64,000 nt of DNA from Dallia pectoralis. Lineage: Eukaryota > Chordata > Actinopteri > Esociformes > Umbridae. Shown in pieces: positions 45,297 to 57,300 of this stretch (its first letter is position 1; each line of letters opens with the position of its first letter). The notes beneath the pieces were generated by a model, which had not been told where the DNA came from, searched no databases, and saw only the letters and a list, made by a program, of their open reading frames with translations. A program made the position numbers and the translations under genes. The stretch is taken from NCBI GenBank assembly GCA_029465975.1, contig CM055744.1, positions 2,989,552 to 3,053,551 of the forward strand, in the 5' to 3' direction.

Positions 45297-47579
45297 GGGC
45301 CACATTTATATGTTGTAGAGCTGAACAATTAAGTTGTTATTTCACTGTACTGGTGGTTGGTGTTGGGACATTTTCGAAGACATTTACGTTTACTCTTGCA
45401 TGACAGAGTATATGTTCTTGTACACAAAATAAACCTTTTTTATTGACCCAGACTATAAAAAAATAGGACAAAACAAAATATTTTTAACTTGTCAAGCACT
45501 GACCTGATTTTACACAACCTCTCAAGCACATGTCTCACAGTAATGTCTCCTAGGACTTTATCCTTACATTTGTGTACATAGCTTTGTATAGTCCCAGAAT
45601 CCCATTTCCCTCTGGGACCAAAAGACAATAACGAGAGAAGCTCAGCAGAGAGAATGGAAGAGTAGGACTGTACAAAGACACACTCTGTCACACTATGCCT
45701 TTCTTACAGGCCAGTAAATCTTTTCAAGGACTCCCTGTGAGCTGTAATCTTCCTCAGCGACAAATGAAAATATCCGTCTGTGTCAGTGCTTTTACTGCAT
45801 GTCATTAGAATGACGTCCTCATTGACTAAAACAGGCATTTGCTTGTGGACCTAGAAGCCGACTTTGAAGCCAGGTAAACTCCTAACATCTAAGGGAAGTA
45901 AATGTCATCCAGCTCTACAACTCGTCTCCCTACTTAAGCAACCTCTAGCCAACATGTCTGTCTGATCTGCCCACTGACTCCGGAGAGCCTTCCCACCTTC
46001 CTCACTGAATGAAGGGATGCTGCAGAGGACATATCAATAATTCACAGGTGAGATGAACACAAGTGCCACTCTAAAGCTAATGGCCGCCGCTACAAAATCC
46101 CGTGAACAGGAGACGATTACTTCTAACACAGGGGGAGAAGCACAAACACACTTGTCATGTAATCCGAAATATCGAAATTGGAACAAAAACACGCATTAGG
46201 AAAGGAAAAAGTCACAGTGAAAATGACTGGACAATTGATCTTTAATGTGCTGTGAGAAGATAAAGAGAATAATATCTGTCACGGAAACTCCTCGACGCCT
46301 ACTATGATGTGAAATTCCTGAAATCTGTAGCATGGTACAAAGTAAAAAGCCTTTCCTCATTATATTTTATTTGCTTTGAGAAATCAATTGTAGACTACTG
46401 TATATTGCCATACACGAGACAAAAGCTTTTACCATGCAGCTTTCAATTTAGCTTCTTTTACTTACAGGCTTCCGTTCAGCTTCTCTTTACTACCTCATAA
46501 GTTAACGATTGGTCTTTAACTTCGACAAAAACTGAGTGGACAGTTTAATGTAGTGTAAACAAAAAGGCACAGCACTCCGAAAGGCAGTCGTACAATTGCT
46601 ATTTATGTATTCATAGATTTCTACTGAAAAAGAAGTAAACACGACTGTCACTCTATAGTTTTCATTGTCTTTCAACAACATTTTAGATTAACATCACTTT
46701 GCCTTGTACTGAAATGTTTAATATGATGGGAGAACACCCTTTACTTTTTCATACCTGACACAAAAAGATGCCAGTGGTAAACAAGATAACGTACAGTGAT
46801 ACGCACCTGTATGTCTAGATGCACAGAGAGGTTTCTGGGTGCAGTGACCAGCAGCCATTTAGTTTACAGTTTGGAGGTGGTTTGATGTGGTAAATATAGT
46901 CTTATTAGTCTCTGTGGGACAGATGGCCGGTTTCTGTGGGACACAGCACGGGGGAAGAAATTGTTCAGGTGGCAGGATTTTGTCACCTGGATTGACCCAT
47001 GCTACACGTCTGGCCCCACGCCCGCCGGCAACGGTGGCTGACCGGGGGAGGGGCCAGCGGTGATCTTTCCTACACAGGGGGGTTTATTATTCCAGCACAC
47101 TTCCTTGCCCTGGAGTCATGTCGGACCTCGCCGGAGGTCAGGTGGCAACCGATGACCCTTTCTGCGAACCGTACAATGAGACATTGCAGACAGCCCCCTG
47201 CAGCGGACAGATTCAGACCCAACCCGTGACAGTGACGGCGCGCAGGCAGATTCAGACCCAACCGGTGACAGTGACGGCGCACAGGCAGATCCACTTGTGC
47301 GTGACTTTCAGCCTTCTGGCAAAGGCAACGCGGTTTTGGGCTAAAATGTCCTGGTACGGAGTAAAGTTCATAATGCTTTTGCCCTTTACCAGAGTGCCAG
47401 GCCCAGTCGAATCATTATAGCCTCAAACATCAAAGATGCTACCACTGTATTTTACCGTAGGGTTACAATGTGAGGTTATTTTATACATCTCAGGATGAGT
47501 AACATACCAAAGTGTGGTCAAATGGCTCCGTGTTAATGAATTTATTTTATCATTATATTTGGATTTACATAAAGTGTTC
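45297..47579. other. Mostly unique sequence with a GC-rich island-like stretch
   Basis: The part at 46990-47340 is clearly richer in G, C and CpG than its surroundings. It contains a 39-bp unit repeated twice (CAGATTCAGACCCAACCCGT, from about 47207) and a 100-codon + frame (47118-47420) of unknown nature. I have no family match and doubt it is coding. Confidence 0.4.
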
Positions 47580-47633
<54 letters not shown>

Positions 47634-47640
47634 CTATGTG
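47580..47640. repeat. (TA)n(TG)n microsatellite
   Basis: About 20 TA dinucleotides are followed by a short TG run. Confidence 0.97.
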
Positions 47641-50600
47641 TATCACAACGGCAATGTCTACGTGTGCTTTTCACTGTAAACATAACAGGCAGAAGCAGGG
47701 TTGAACACGCGATCAAAAAAGTTCCTCGGCCTTCAGGCTCTTCACAAAATAACGACTCTTGTCTCAGACATGTTGCACATATCGCATTCCTTCATGCGCT
47801 CCTCTGACAGTCATTTTGTCCCATCAGCTAGTGGCCGACCTCAAGCATGCAATCTGCAAACTTCAGCAGTCAACAGCGCGTGAATAGATACACTGCACCT
47901 TAGGGGAGAACCGAATCTCAGATGAGCCGCCTACGAGGGGAAAGGCTAGGCAACCTTGTCCCCTGAATAGGACAAGAGGTTTGAATATAAACACTAGACT
48001 GCTTTGAAACACATGATGTACATATGTTGGGGCAACCCAAGACAAAGGAGGTGTCAGTCCGTCCTGGTCCCTACAGCGTTCTATAGGTAAGAGCAACGAC
48101 CTTGCCACAAACATATCTATCGAAACACAGAGAACTAACTAAGCAAATGAAAGCTGGAGTGGACGAAAACGGAATAGGAAAAGTACTGAGAAGTCTACAC
48201 GGACCGATCCAGCCCGGCCAGCGTACGACCGTCTGGAAAGTCGTCGACCCCAAGGTTAACAGACAATTACGGTCCACGATAATATGTGTGGCAATGGGTT
48301 GGTTTTTATCACTTAGACAACAAACCGATCGCCTGACGCTGGTAAAATAGGGCCACCTGAGCATTTACCTCTGACAATTCGCCGATAGCTCTGTAATTGA
48401 TATGGATTTTGGCTCTCGCCGGTACCTCTTAGCTTGTCAAATGCATTATTAGTTCTTCCGAATTATTCAGGAATGCACGTTATGATAGAGAACGGTTCAC
48501 ACTTATATCGCTCGTCGTCAAGACATGTGCGTAGCAGGAAATAGAAAATCCAGAGGTCACTCAGACCACATTCTTTCTAACGAGACGGTCGAGCATCGAA
48601 AACGTCCCGAAATGGCTGGAAGAACGATCACCGTGACAGATGTTCCAAAAGGTGGACACATGTTCTACAGTATGGCTACGAGACAAGGCGTGCGTGCTGA
48701 CAGAACTCCTACACATTGTTTAAGTAGCAGAACATTGCATTTGTCATGCGCCAAATGCGCTCATTAAAACAATAAGGCTACATATATGGCTTGGAAACCA
48801 AACACAACGTCTGAGAGTGCCTCCCGTCATCTGGTTAAATCCTACAGACGTCATTCGCAAGCGTCAATCGGAGTGCATCTGGAGCCAGTGTTCCACAGAG
48901 TTGAGTGTACACATCTGACGACAACAGCATAATGACTGACGGTAAGTATTCCACATCTTGTCACCGTACAGATGACTGACCCTGAGTTACGCTGCGACAA
49001 CTGCTACTGGAAAGCGGTGAATGTGGGTTTTTTTCTCAGTTTCATTATGAAGTAGGATACAAAATAGGAGTTAGTTGCGGCCTGTTGGTGAAATGACATT
49101 TCCTCTCAGTTGTCTATGGGCTGACCCTTGTCCCTGGGGCTGTCGATAGCATTAAGGTTTTCATGGCAAATGGCAGGTTTACCGAAACCCAGCCGGGGGA
49201 CAGGGGAGAAACAAGATTATTGCCAAGAATTCCCAGAGCACCCCAAAAAAACGAAATGACAAGTGATTCCCCGTTGACCTGAAAACCTTGGCTAATGCTG
49301 CCTGGGTCTCCTACAGTGATCCAGCGATCGTCCAATAATCTTACTGCAGTAATGTAGGCGCTCCTAACCTCTTTTACGTTTTAGTACTTTCATAATAATG
49401 TGCCGTTAATGACGACAAAACACGGAAACTGGAACCTGTGGAAAAACGAACACACTCAATAACCAAAAACCCTCCAGAACAAACTCAAAAACAGACCCTG
49501 GGCATTATAGAGGCTGTTCACTCCTGATCCGAGCGCTTATCATAACGACTCAACCGATGCAATCCGAACGAGAAACATCGGAACAAATCCACCAGCTACT
49601 CAGAGGACTCCAGAGCTAATGTATGCGTATACGAATTAAATGCCGTGCACCGAACGCGGCGCTCGTTACAGGTAGCCATCTTAATCAAAGCTCCTGATTT
49701 AGATTGTTTTAATTCCCTGCTGTGGAACAGGAGTAGAGGCTGGGATTATGCTGGTAATTGCATTGGACGGAACAGAATGTTTATCTGCCCGGTCCACAGA
49801 GGGCCCATGTAGATGTACTGCCACGGCATCCATCCTCTAATCACAAATTGCTCTCAGAATGTATTCCCTCGCACCGATATTCATCTCCTACTCACTCGCA
49901 GTCTGAGGTATCCTTCAGGAATAAAGAGCACACACACACACACACTCGTGTTCAGAAGAAATTGTCGGAGGAACCAAGATGGATTACTTGTGCTGTGCTG
50001 GCGGATTCTTTCTTTGAAAAATGATATCTGCAGAAGTCTCTCCTAGATAAAAATAATCCCATAAAGAAGAACATGAGACGTGGACGGGAGAAGAGGGTTC
50101 TGACCTAATCTCAGCAAACATCTTCACGTTCACTTTTGCTCCAGGTCGAAATTTATTTGGGTTAAGTCGATCGACTCCTCTGGCTTGAGCTTGTTTTACA
50201 ACTCTTACAAGAAAGGAAATACGAGTTGAGCTAACCAGATATAGAACTGTTGCTGTGGCTCATCCCATAAACACTGCATATTTGACAGACATCTCAGTGT
50301 ATTATTTATTCAACGTTATGGGGTGGGGGGTGGGGTGTTTACATACTCCCACATGAGTTTTCCTCTGGCACATTTTCTAATTATTCCATATTTTTCCAGC
50401 ACTGGTTGTTTCTTACTTTCCTTTCCTGATTTCTCTACACTTGTTTGTCGTTTTATGTTGAAAAAGCATTTGCAAATAATCAGATCACAGCTCGATCAAG
50501 CTTGATCGTATCATAACTTGAGTGAGAAGTCATGTTTACGTATACGTTCACTGACATCAATACATATTTCAAGCAACTAAGTAATAGCTGTTTTAATTGG

Positions 50601-51293
50601 GAGTACATGCAGGTGTTAACTTATCAGGATCTTTAATATCCGCCTTGAGATAATTCCATATGTCTCGTATATTGTCTTTGATCTACTCATAAAGAGGCTG
50701 CACTGGCGAGTTCAATGAAGTTAGATAAAAGCTGAGTTAATGTATGGACAAAGGGTCTCAGAGAGCTTCCAATTACATGCTGGGACTGTCAAAGCTCGTT
50801 CAACACGTTGACTACATTATTCTAGAAACAATAAGCAAGCAGCATTTGCAATTAAGAGTCTGCATTTATTTGTATTCATTTCAAAAGAAGCCAAATAATT
50901 TATTTTTTAAAAACAAAATGTATAATTAAACAATATAGGCTCAAAGAAAAACAAAGATAGGAACAAAATAAAATGGGGAACACCAAAAAAAAGACATACA
51001 AGATACAAAGGGAAAGCAGGAAGTTAAATAGGGCCCATGATTCTGGAGAACAGGTGCGAGAAATAAGAAACGGAAACAGGTGTACGTGAGGAAGCGAGGG
51101 AGAGAAGGCGTTGGATTCACATTCGGCGTGACAAGAATCATAGGCAACAATACAGGACTGAATATAATAGCATTGTACATTTCAGACAAAACACCATTGA
51201 ATTCAAATGTGAATAACAATAAAGGTTTAGTATTCATGCATATAAAACCATTCTCTTTTTTCCGGATTTCCACTGAACATGACCATGTCTAAT
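47641..51293. other. No gene supported
   Basis: Mixed-composition DNA with short frames only, and a short (AC)n run at 49930-49946. This is either contactin intron or intergenic DNA. Confidence 0.4.
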
Positions 51294-51698
51294 TGTCACG
51301 GATCCGTACAGGTGAAGTGCAGAAGGAGCGAGATGCAGAGCCAGATAATCACGTTCGTCGTGTTTAATTGTAGTCTACAACAAACATAGAACAACGAACG
51401 GACAAAACTATACTGACGATAAATGAAATGCGCTTACACAAAGCGACTTGTACATTTACAAACACAACAGTATCAATGGGACTTATACACAACACTCACC
51501 TACAACGACACGTAACGTAAAATAATATCAAGCACCAGTGAACCTAACCAGGGGACTTAAATAGCCTACTGATACAAACCTATGCCCGGTGCTTAATTAA
51601 CCCAACTCAAAACAGCTGTGCTCCTAATTACAATATACATACACAGAAGTGCTCTCCCAACCACCCTGTGTACAGCACAGCTCACCCAATATGTTACA
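51294..51698 (-). repeat. LTR, 3' copy relative to the element
   Basis: 405 bp, TG...CA on the - strand. It includes a TATA-like CTATTTAAG (51566-51558 on -), an ATTAAA polyadenylation-type signal (complement at 51363-51368) and a short hairpin CGCTT/AAGCG near 51432-51446. The second ORF's stop codon falls inside this LTR. Confidence 0.95.
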
Positions 51699-53617
51699 GT
51701 ATCCCCCACTAAAAGGCTGGCTTCCAGACAGCCTAACCAAAAGGGAAGGGGAACAGAGGAGACATATATTGTCCGTTCAACCCGGAGGCGGGCCGGGACA
51801 GTTAGTCCAGCCCTCTTTGGGCGTTCGACAGTCTGCAGCAATCTTGGGCGGCAGCCATCGTGGGCGCGTGGCGGCGGCCATCGTGGGCGTCGTGGCGGCG
51901 GCCATCGTGGGCGCGTGGCGGCGGCCATCGTGAGCGTAGTCGTGGCGGCGGCCATCGTGAGCGTAGTCCTGGCGGCGGCCATCGTGAGCGTAGTCCTGGC
52001 GGCGGCCATCGATAGCGTAGTCCTGGCGGCGGCCATCGTGAGCGAGTCCTGGCGGCGGCCATCGTGAGCGTAGGCGTGGCGGCGGCCATCGTGAGCGTCG
52101 TCGTGGCGGCGGCCATCGTGAGCGAGTCGTGGCGGCGGCCATCGTGAGCGTCGTCGTGGCGGCGGCCATCGTGAGCGAGCGTGGCGGCGGCCATCGTGAG
52201 CGTCGTCGTGGCGGCGGCCATCGTGAGCGTCGCGTGGCGGCGGCCATCGTGAGCGCGTCGTGGCGGCGGCCATCGTGAGCGTCGTCGTGGCGGCGGCCAT
52301 CGTGAGCGTCGTCGTGGCGGCGGCCATCGTGAGCGTCAGCGTGGCGGCGGCCATCGTGAGCGTCGTCGTGGCGGCGGCCATCGTGAGCGCGCGTGGCGGC
52401 GGCCATCGTGAGCGTCGTGGCGCGCGTGGCGCGGCCTTCGTGGGCGGCGATGCAGCAGCCATGGTGGGCGGCGATGCGGCAGCCATTGTGGGCGGCGATG
52501 CGGCAGCCATTGTGGGCGGCGATGCGGCAGCCATTGTGGGCGGCGATGCGGCAGCCATTGTGGGCGGCGATGCGGCAGCCATTGTGGGCGGCGATGCGGC
52601 AGCCATTGTGGGCGGCGATGCGGCAGCCATTGTGGGCGGCGATGCGGCAGCCATTGTGGGCGGCGATGCGGCAGCCATTGTGGGCGGCGATGCGGCAGCC
52701 ATTGTGGTCGGCGATGCGGCAGCCATTGTGGTCGGCGATGCGGCCGCCATCTTGAGCGCCGGCGTGACGGCAACAGCCATCTTGGGCGCCGGCGTGACGA
52801 CGGCAACCATCTTGAGCGCTGGCGTGACGGCAACAGCCATCTTGAGCGCTGGCGTGACGGCGGGAGCCATCGTGGACGCTGGCGAGACGGCGGCAGCCAT
52901 CTTGGGCGCTGGCGGGACGACGGCAGCCATCTTGAGCGCTGGCGGGACGACGGCAGCCATCTTGAGCGCTGGCGGGACGGCAACAGCCATCTTGAGCGCT
53001 GGCGGGACGGCGGGAGCCATCGTGGACGCTGGCGAGACGGCGGCAGCCATCTTGGGCGCTGGCGGGACGACGGCAGCCATCTTGAGCGCTGGCGGAACGG
53101 CGGGAGCCATCGTGGACGCTGGCGGGACGGTGGCAGCCATCTTGGGCGCTGGCGGGACGACGGCAGCCATCTTGAGCGCTGGCGGGACGACGGCAGCCAT
53201 CTTGAGCGCTGGCGGGACGGCAACAGCCATCTTGAGCGCTGGCGTGACGGCAACAGCCATCTTGAGCGCTGGCGTGACGGCAACAGCCATCTTGGGCGCT
53301 GGCGTGACGGCAACAGCCATCTTGGGCGCTGGCGGGACGGCAGGAGCCATCGTGGACGCTGGCGTGACGGCGACCATCTCAGGCGCAGGCGTGGTGGCGA
53401 CCATCTCAGGCGCTGGCTCCTGTAAGTCCAGCCATGTCCTCCACCACGTCCTAATAATGGCAGTGGGCTGGTCATCCAACCCCTCCGGGGGTTTTTCTGT
53501 CCCTGACGTCGGCGGCAGAAAAGGGTCTTCCCACGGCGGGGGTAGTGGCTGTAGCTCCAGGGGTTTTCCTCCCCCTGTCTGCAGCCCCGGAGCAGTGGGT
53601 GGCCGTTCCTGCAGCAC
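51593..53617 (-). CDS. Second ORF of the LTR element, built of tandem peptide repeats
   Basis: This is a 674-codon frame counted from a GTG; the frame is open further upstream to the leader ORF, so the nominal start is arbitrary. The first ~70 residues are non-repetitive and Pro/Trp-rich (PTAIIRTWWRTWLDLQEPAP). Then come about 22 decapeptides of the PPALKMAAVV type, about 13 octapeptides of the SPPTMAAA type and a degenerate TMAAATTTL region, in part rich in Arg/Pro/Trp. Neither retroviral enzyme motif nor zinc knuckle is visible. Nearest known architecture: unknown to me. Translation might depend on a -1 shift at the G7 run at 53668-53674. Confidence 0.45.
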   Translation of the reverse strand: MLQERPPTAPGLQTGGGKPLELQPLPPPWEDPFLPPTSGTEKPPEGLDDQPTAIIRTWWRTWLDLQEPAPEMVATTPAPEMVAVTPASTMAPAVPPAPKMAVAVTPAPKMAVAVTPALKMAVAVTPALKMAVAVPPALKMAAVVPPALKMAAVVPPAPKMAATVPPASTMAPAVPPALKMAAVVPPAPKMAAAVSPASTMAPAVPPALKMAVAVPPALKMAAVVPPALKMAAVVPPAPKMAAAVSPASTMAPAVTPALKMAVAVTPALKMVAVVTPAPKMAVAVTPALKMAAASPTTMAAASPTTMAAASPPTMAAASPPTMAAASPPTMAAASPPTMAAASPPTMAAASPPTMAAASPPTMAAASPPTMAAASPPTMAAASPPTMAAASPPTKAAPRAPRRSRWPPPRALTMAAATTTLTMAAATLTLTMAAATTTLTMAAATTTLTMAAATTRSRWPPPRDAHDGRRHDDAHDGRRHARSRWPPPRRRSRWPPPRLAHDGRRHDDAHDGRRHAYAHDGRRQDSLTMAAARTTLSMAAARTTLTMAAARTTLTMAAATTTLTMAAATRPRWPPPRRPRWPPPRAHDGCRPRLLQTVERPKRAGLTVPARLRVERTIYVSSVPLPFWLGCLEASLLVGDTVTYWVSCAVHRVVGRALLCMYIVIRSTAVLSWVN
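51838..53415. repeat. GC-rich compound array inside the LTR element
   Basis: There are three adjoining blocks. At 51850-52435, 24-bp units of GTGGCGGCGGCCATCGTGAG type with 2-3-base indels. At 52436-52745, a homogeneous 24-bp unit GCAGCCATTGTGGGCGGCGA. At 52746-53415, 30-bp units of GCAGCCATCTTGAGCGCTGG type in mixed variants. All share a GCCAT core. Units divisible by three keep frames open on both strands. Confidence 0.95.
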
Positions 53618-53661
53618 CAGGACCGTGGGTGTTCTCTCCGCGGTCCTCCCGGAACACCTCC

Positions 53662-53931
53662 TTAGCTCCCCCCCAAAAACCTTCTTGGGACGCCTTCGGG
53701 TGCCCTCTTGCCTTCCTCCGGGAAGGACCGCGGACCCGATGTAATCAGCCCTGATAGCTGCATAGGTGGTTCGTAGCCAAAGTAAGCGCGGAGACGCCTA
53801 TACTCCTCCTGGGGTGTCTCCGGCTTAAACCAGTCCCACTGCTCCGTGGGGTGACGGTAGGAGTAAATCTCCCCGGAGGTGTAGCAATAATCTCCGGGGA
53901 AACCTCTCTCCGTCAGGCTCTGCTCGCTCAT
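53662..53931 (-). CDS. Leader ORF of the LTR element
   Basis: An 89-codon frame from the ATG at 53931 (MSEQSLTERGFPGDYCYTSG) lies 19 bases after the 5' LTR. It contains an acidic/aromatic segment (EQWDWFKPETPQEEYRRLRA YFG). The frame also runs back into the LTR without a stop. It ends with TAA one codon after a G7 run whose phase is G GGG GGG, after which the -1 frame is open. I recognise no conserved domain; its place in the element is that of a gag N-terminus. Confidence 0.5.
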   Translation of the reverse strand: MSEQSLTERGFPGDYCYTSGEIYSYRHPTEQWDWFKPETPQEEYRRLRAYFGYEPPMQLSGLITSGPRSFPEEGKRAPEGVPRRFLGGS

Positions 53932-53949
53932 TTCGTCGGCTTGATATTC

Positions 53950-54354
53950 TGTCACGGATCCGTACAGGTGAAGTGCAGAAGGAGCGAGATGCAGAGCCAG
54001 ATAATCACGTTCGTCGTGTTTAATTGTAGTCTACAACAAACATAGAACAACGAACGGACAAAACTATACTGACGATAAATGAAATGCGCTTACACAAAGC
54101 GACTTGTACATTTACAAACACAACAGTATCAATGGGACTTATACACAACACTCACCTACAACGACACGTAACGTAAAATAATATCAAGCACCAGTGAACC
54201 TAACCAGGGGACTTAAATAGCCTACTGATACAAACCTATGCCCGGTGCTTAATTAACCCAACTCAAAACAGCTGTGCTCCTAATTACAATATACATACAC
54301 AGAAGTGCTCTCCCAACCACCCTGTGTACAGCACAGCTCACCCAATATGTTACA
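53950..54354 (-). repeat. LTR, 5' copy relative to the element
   Basis: 405 bp, reads as identical to the copy at 51294-51698, shifted by 2656 bases. Its promoter would drive - strand transcription into the interior. The TATA-like box is at about 54222-54214 on -. Confidence 0.95.
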
Positions 54355-57300
54355 CTAATCGTAACTTCAACGAGTTCCAGAGAGTCAAAGATACTGCAAC
54401 AAGCTGTTCAATGCCCGCTCAACCGGAAACTATTTACCAGTAAATGCTCACTTGGAGGAGAGCACATTCCCTGGCTAACAACCACAGAATTAATTAGACA
54501 CGATGAACCGCAATAAGTTGCTGGAGCGAGACAATACAATGTGCTGACGTCCTGGGCCGCGCTAAACTATTTGCACAGTCTTCTGGGACCACTGGACGCT
54601 GTTGGTCGAACTTGAACTCCTGGCCGCAATCAAGTGGGCGTACTGAACACTCAGAACATGACGACAACAGTAAACACATCTCAGCATAGGGGGAAATATG
54701 TTTTGTTCACTCTGTTGGTCCAACGGAAGCAAGCCCCAGAAAAAGCGAAACGTACACCTACTCTGTTCCTAAGTCCCTGTAATAGGCAACCCACTGGTTA
54801 TCAATTTGATCATCATCATCGATACAGGTAAATCCACTATCCACTGCACACCTTGCCAGGTCAAGTTAAGTTCAGCCTTCTGATAAGAGAGACTGTGATG
54901 GAAGCCACGACATCATTTAGAGGGAAATCGTGACAATGCACGGGTGATTTTGCATGCTTGCGTGTGTCCGTGTGTGTGCGTTAGTCCATCAACTGCGTTC
55001 GTGCGTATGGCGTGCTTTCATTCGTGTTGGTGCGCTGGTGTGTGTGAGTGTGTGTGCACTTTCTGGCTGCCAGAGATGCTATCTTCGGCATGCTCTTGTC
55101 ATGAGGTGGGAGGTCCAGTCTCCTTCATGTGACATTCCCGGCCTTGCCAACACCAGACTGTATATCTGAGGAGACCAGCGAGCGCTAATAGGCACGAGCA
55201 GTGTCACATGCCCGCCCACACACCCTATCAGGTGGCCTCCCTTCAAGGTGTCGTAATGAGATTCGTTTATTTTGCAGCAGAACCTCTCAATATTCTGCTC
55301 GGGACACAGCGTGGTGCAGGCACCTTTCCCGGTCCCAGATTTCCACTTCATCCAGGCAGATGTTCAATTTGAACCGAAATTAGAGACGCGATTAGTAGAA
55401 ATTTGAGGCGACGTTAGAACGCGGTGAACGTTGTTTACGATAAGCACAACAGCACGGAGCCCTGTTGAACGGGACGAACACCAAGATGTCGGCCTCGTGT
55501 TCGCACGTCGTTTATCCCCGGGTTTTATTAATAACTCACCTGTTTCGACGTGGCACAGTTTCATTTTGGGATTTCATCATGTAACTCCGGGGAACGTTTG
55601 ATAAAAATCGCATTATCTTTTAAAATGTTAAAGTGTGACACTTCATTATGCCTGAGTAACGACTGACTGCCGGGTCGCTGATACTAAGTCAATCTAAGTA
55701 AGTGCATCACAAGCTTTCTAAGTGGATGCTAATAAAAATTTGCTTGTAGTTCTCCCACATTGGGTTTTGTTCCTGACATTGATTCATCGCAGATGGGGTT
55801 TGCAAATGGAGTTCACTCTGGCAGACATCGCTTCATTTATGAGAGCCATCTCCGTGCCCAATTACTTTGCGAGCAGGGATCGCGATGGGTCATAAGGACG
55901 TCTCGATGTGGAGGAATCTCACTCTCGTCCCTGTCGCTCTCAATACAGGTGAGCGGTCGGGGACAAATTATCCACGGAACCTTCCAGAGGCCCTTGTTCT
56001 GATTACAAACAGGGAAATAAATGCAGCTCGCTGGACGTAGGCGAGTAGGGATGGGCGGTATTTATGTATGCTTGGGAACGGAACTGGAACATGGAAAAAT
56101 CCAATGTGAAGCCCCAGAAGCAGGCAACCATTATGCCCCATTATGTGAAGTGCATGCGAAAATAGACACATTCTGATTGGCTGTTTATCGTGAAGCCTGC
56201 TGAGAAGCTACCTCATTTAAGTAACTTTACTGGAAAACTGAGCGTGGACCGCAGTCACCTGCTTACCTACTTCCTGTTTGTGTGCTGCAGACACACCCTC
56301 TACACTAAGCACTGCAGTCTTCCAACTGGGCGATCTATTGAAGAAACATTTTGAATTCTGGGGAACTTAGTGAAGCTCTACTCCCGATGTCTTTGGATTC
56401 ACTATAGATCATCCAATGCCCTGTGATCTATAGTATTAATAAAGCCACATTGTCCGGGAGCTTTCTGTCAAACCAGTGCCAGGGGAACGTTGGCTTAGGC
56501 TACTACAGCTAAGGCCCGGGCTCTCTGTGTATCCATGTCTGTCTCCCTCGGCAGACTCTCACTCTCCGGTGCTATACATAGTCTTTTATATCACCTTACA
56601 TTACAGCATTTGCTTGTTGTGTTTAGTGCTGCGTTGAACTATTAATGAACGCACCGTTATGTGACATCTGTCTGAAGGGAGTGAGTGCTTGAACACGCTG
56701 TTTGTTATTTCGGATTATCCTTTGAGCTGAATTGATTTATTTATCGTAGGAATATTGTGTGTAGGCCTGGAGACATTGTGCCTTTGCTGTTGTCAATTCC
56801 ACCCCCCCCCGCATAAACAGAAAGACACTGAATAATATGGGACATCCTGAAATGTCTGCCAGTGGGTTCTTTATATTCGTATTGCACTTGTTCTAACCAC
56901 TGTTATTGAATAACATTCTCCAGGTTGATTTACATTTGTTTAGACTGTTGTTCATATTGATGTGTTTTATGCTTTGTCTTCCGCTGATGTGTGTCTGGGT
57001 GTGGAACTGTCTCTCCTCTCTTCATATCAGCAGGCTAAACACCTCCCTGGCAACGCGGACACAAAATCCTTCGGTTTTCAGAGCTGACAACACCTCTACA
57101 CGGTCAACATTCATTGTCCTGTCTGAGGAACCCCGCTGTTCCTTATTTCTACCACTCAACCCATTATCCACTATGAGGAAGCCGAGAGAATATTCCAGAA
57201 TAGACAGAGCCCATTTTAGCGTCCGGCTCGGCATTCAGTGCGTGACAGCCATCAATTAAGGGACCTCGAGAGAGCGTGGAGAGAGCGCAGACTAACTCAG

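Larger units (their letters stand above)
51294..54354 (-). mobile_element. Complete young non-autonomous LTR retroelement
   Basis: Two 405-bp LTRs (51294-51698 and 53950-54354) read as identical base by base. They are flanked by a perfect CTAAT duplication (51289-51293 and 54355-54359). On - each LTR runs TGTAACATATTGG...CCGTGACA. The polypurine tract AGTGGGGGATAC lies on - directly before the left LTR (51710-51699), fixing the orientation. The 2251-bp interior has no protease, reverse transcriptase, RNase H or integrase motif. It holds a leader ORF and a long repeat-built ORF. Ty3/gypsy affinity is inferred from the tract and 5-bp duplication. I see no canonical tRNA primer site (TGG...) after the 5' LTR. 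Confidence 0.92.

Noticed and set aside
52260..53744. 494-codon + strand frame rich in Ala, Gly and Val
   Set aside because: It is antisense to the LTR element's polypurine-defined orientation and arises because 24- and 30-bp units keep all frames open.
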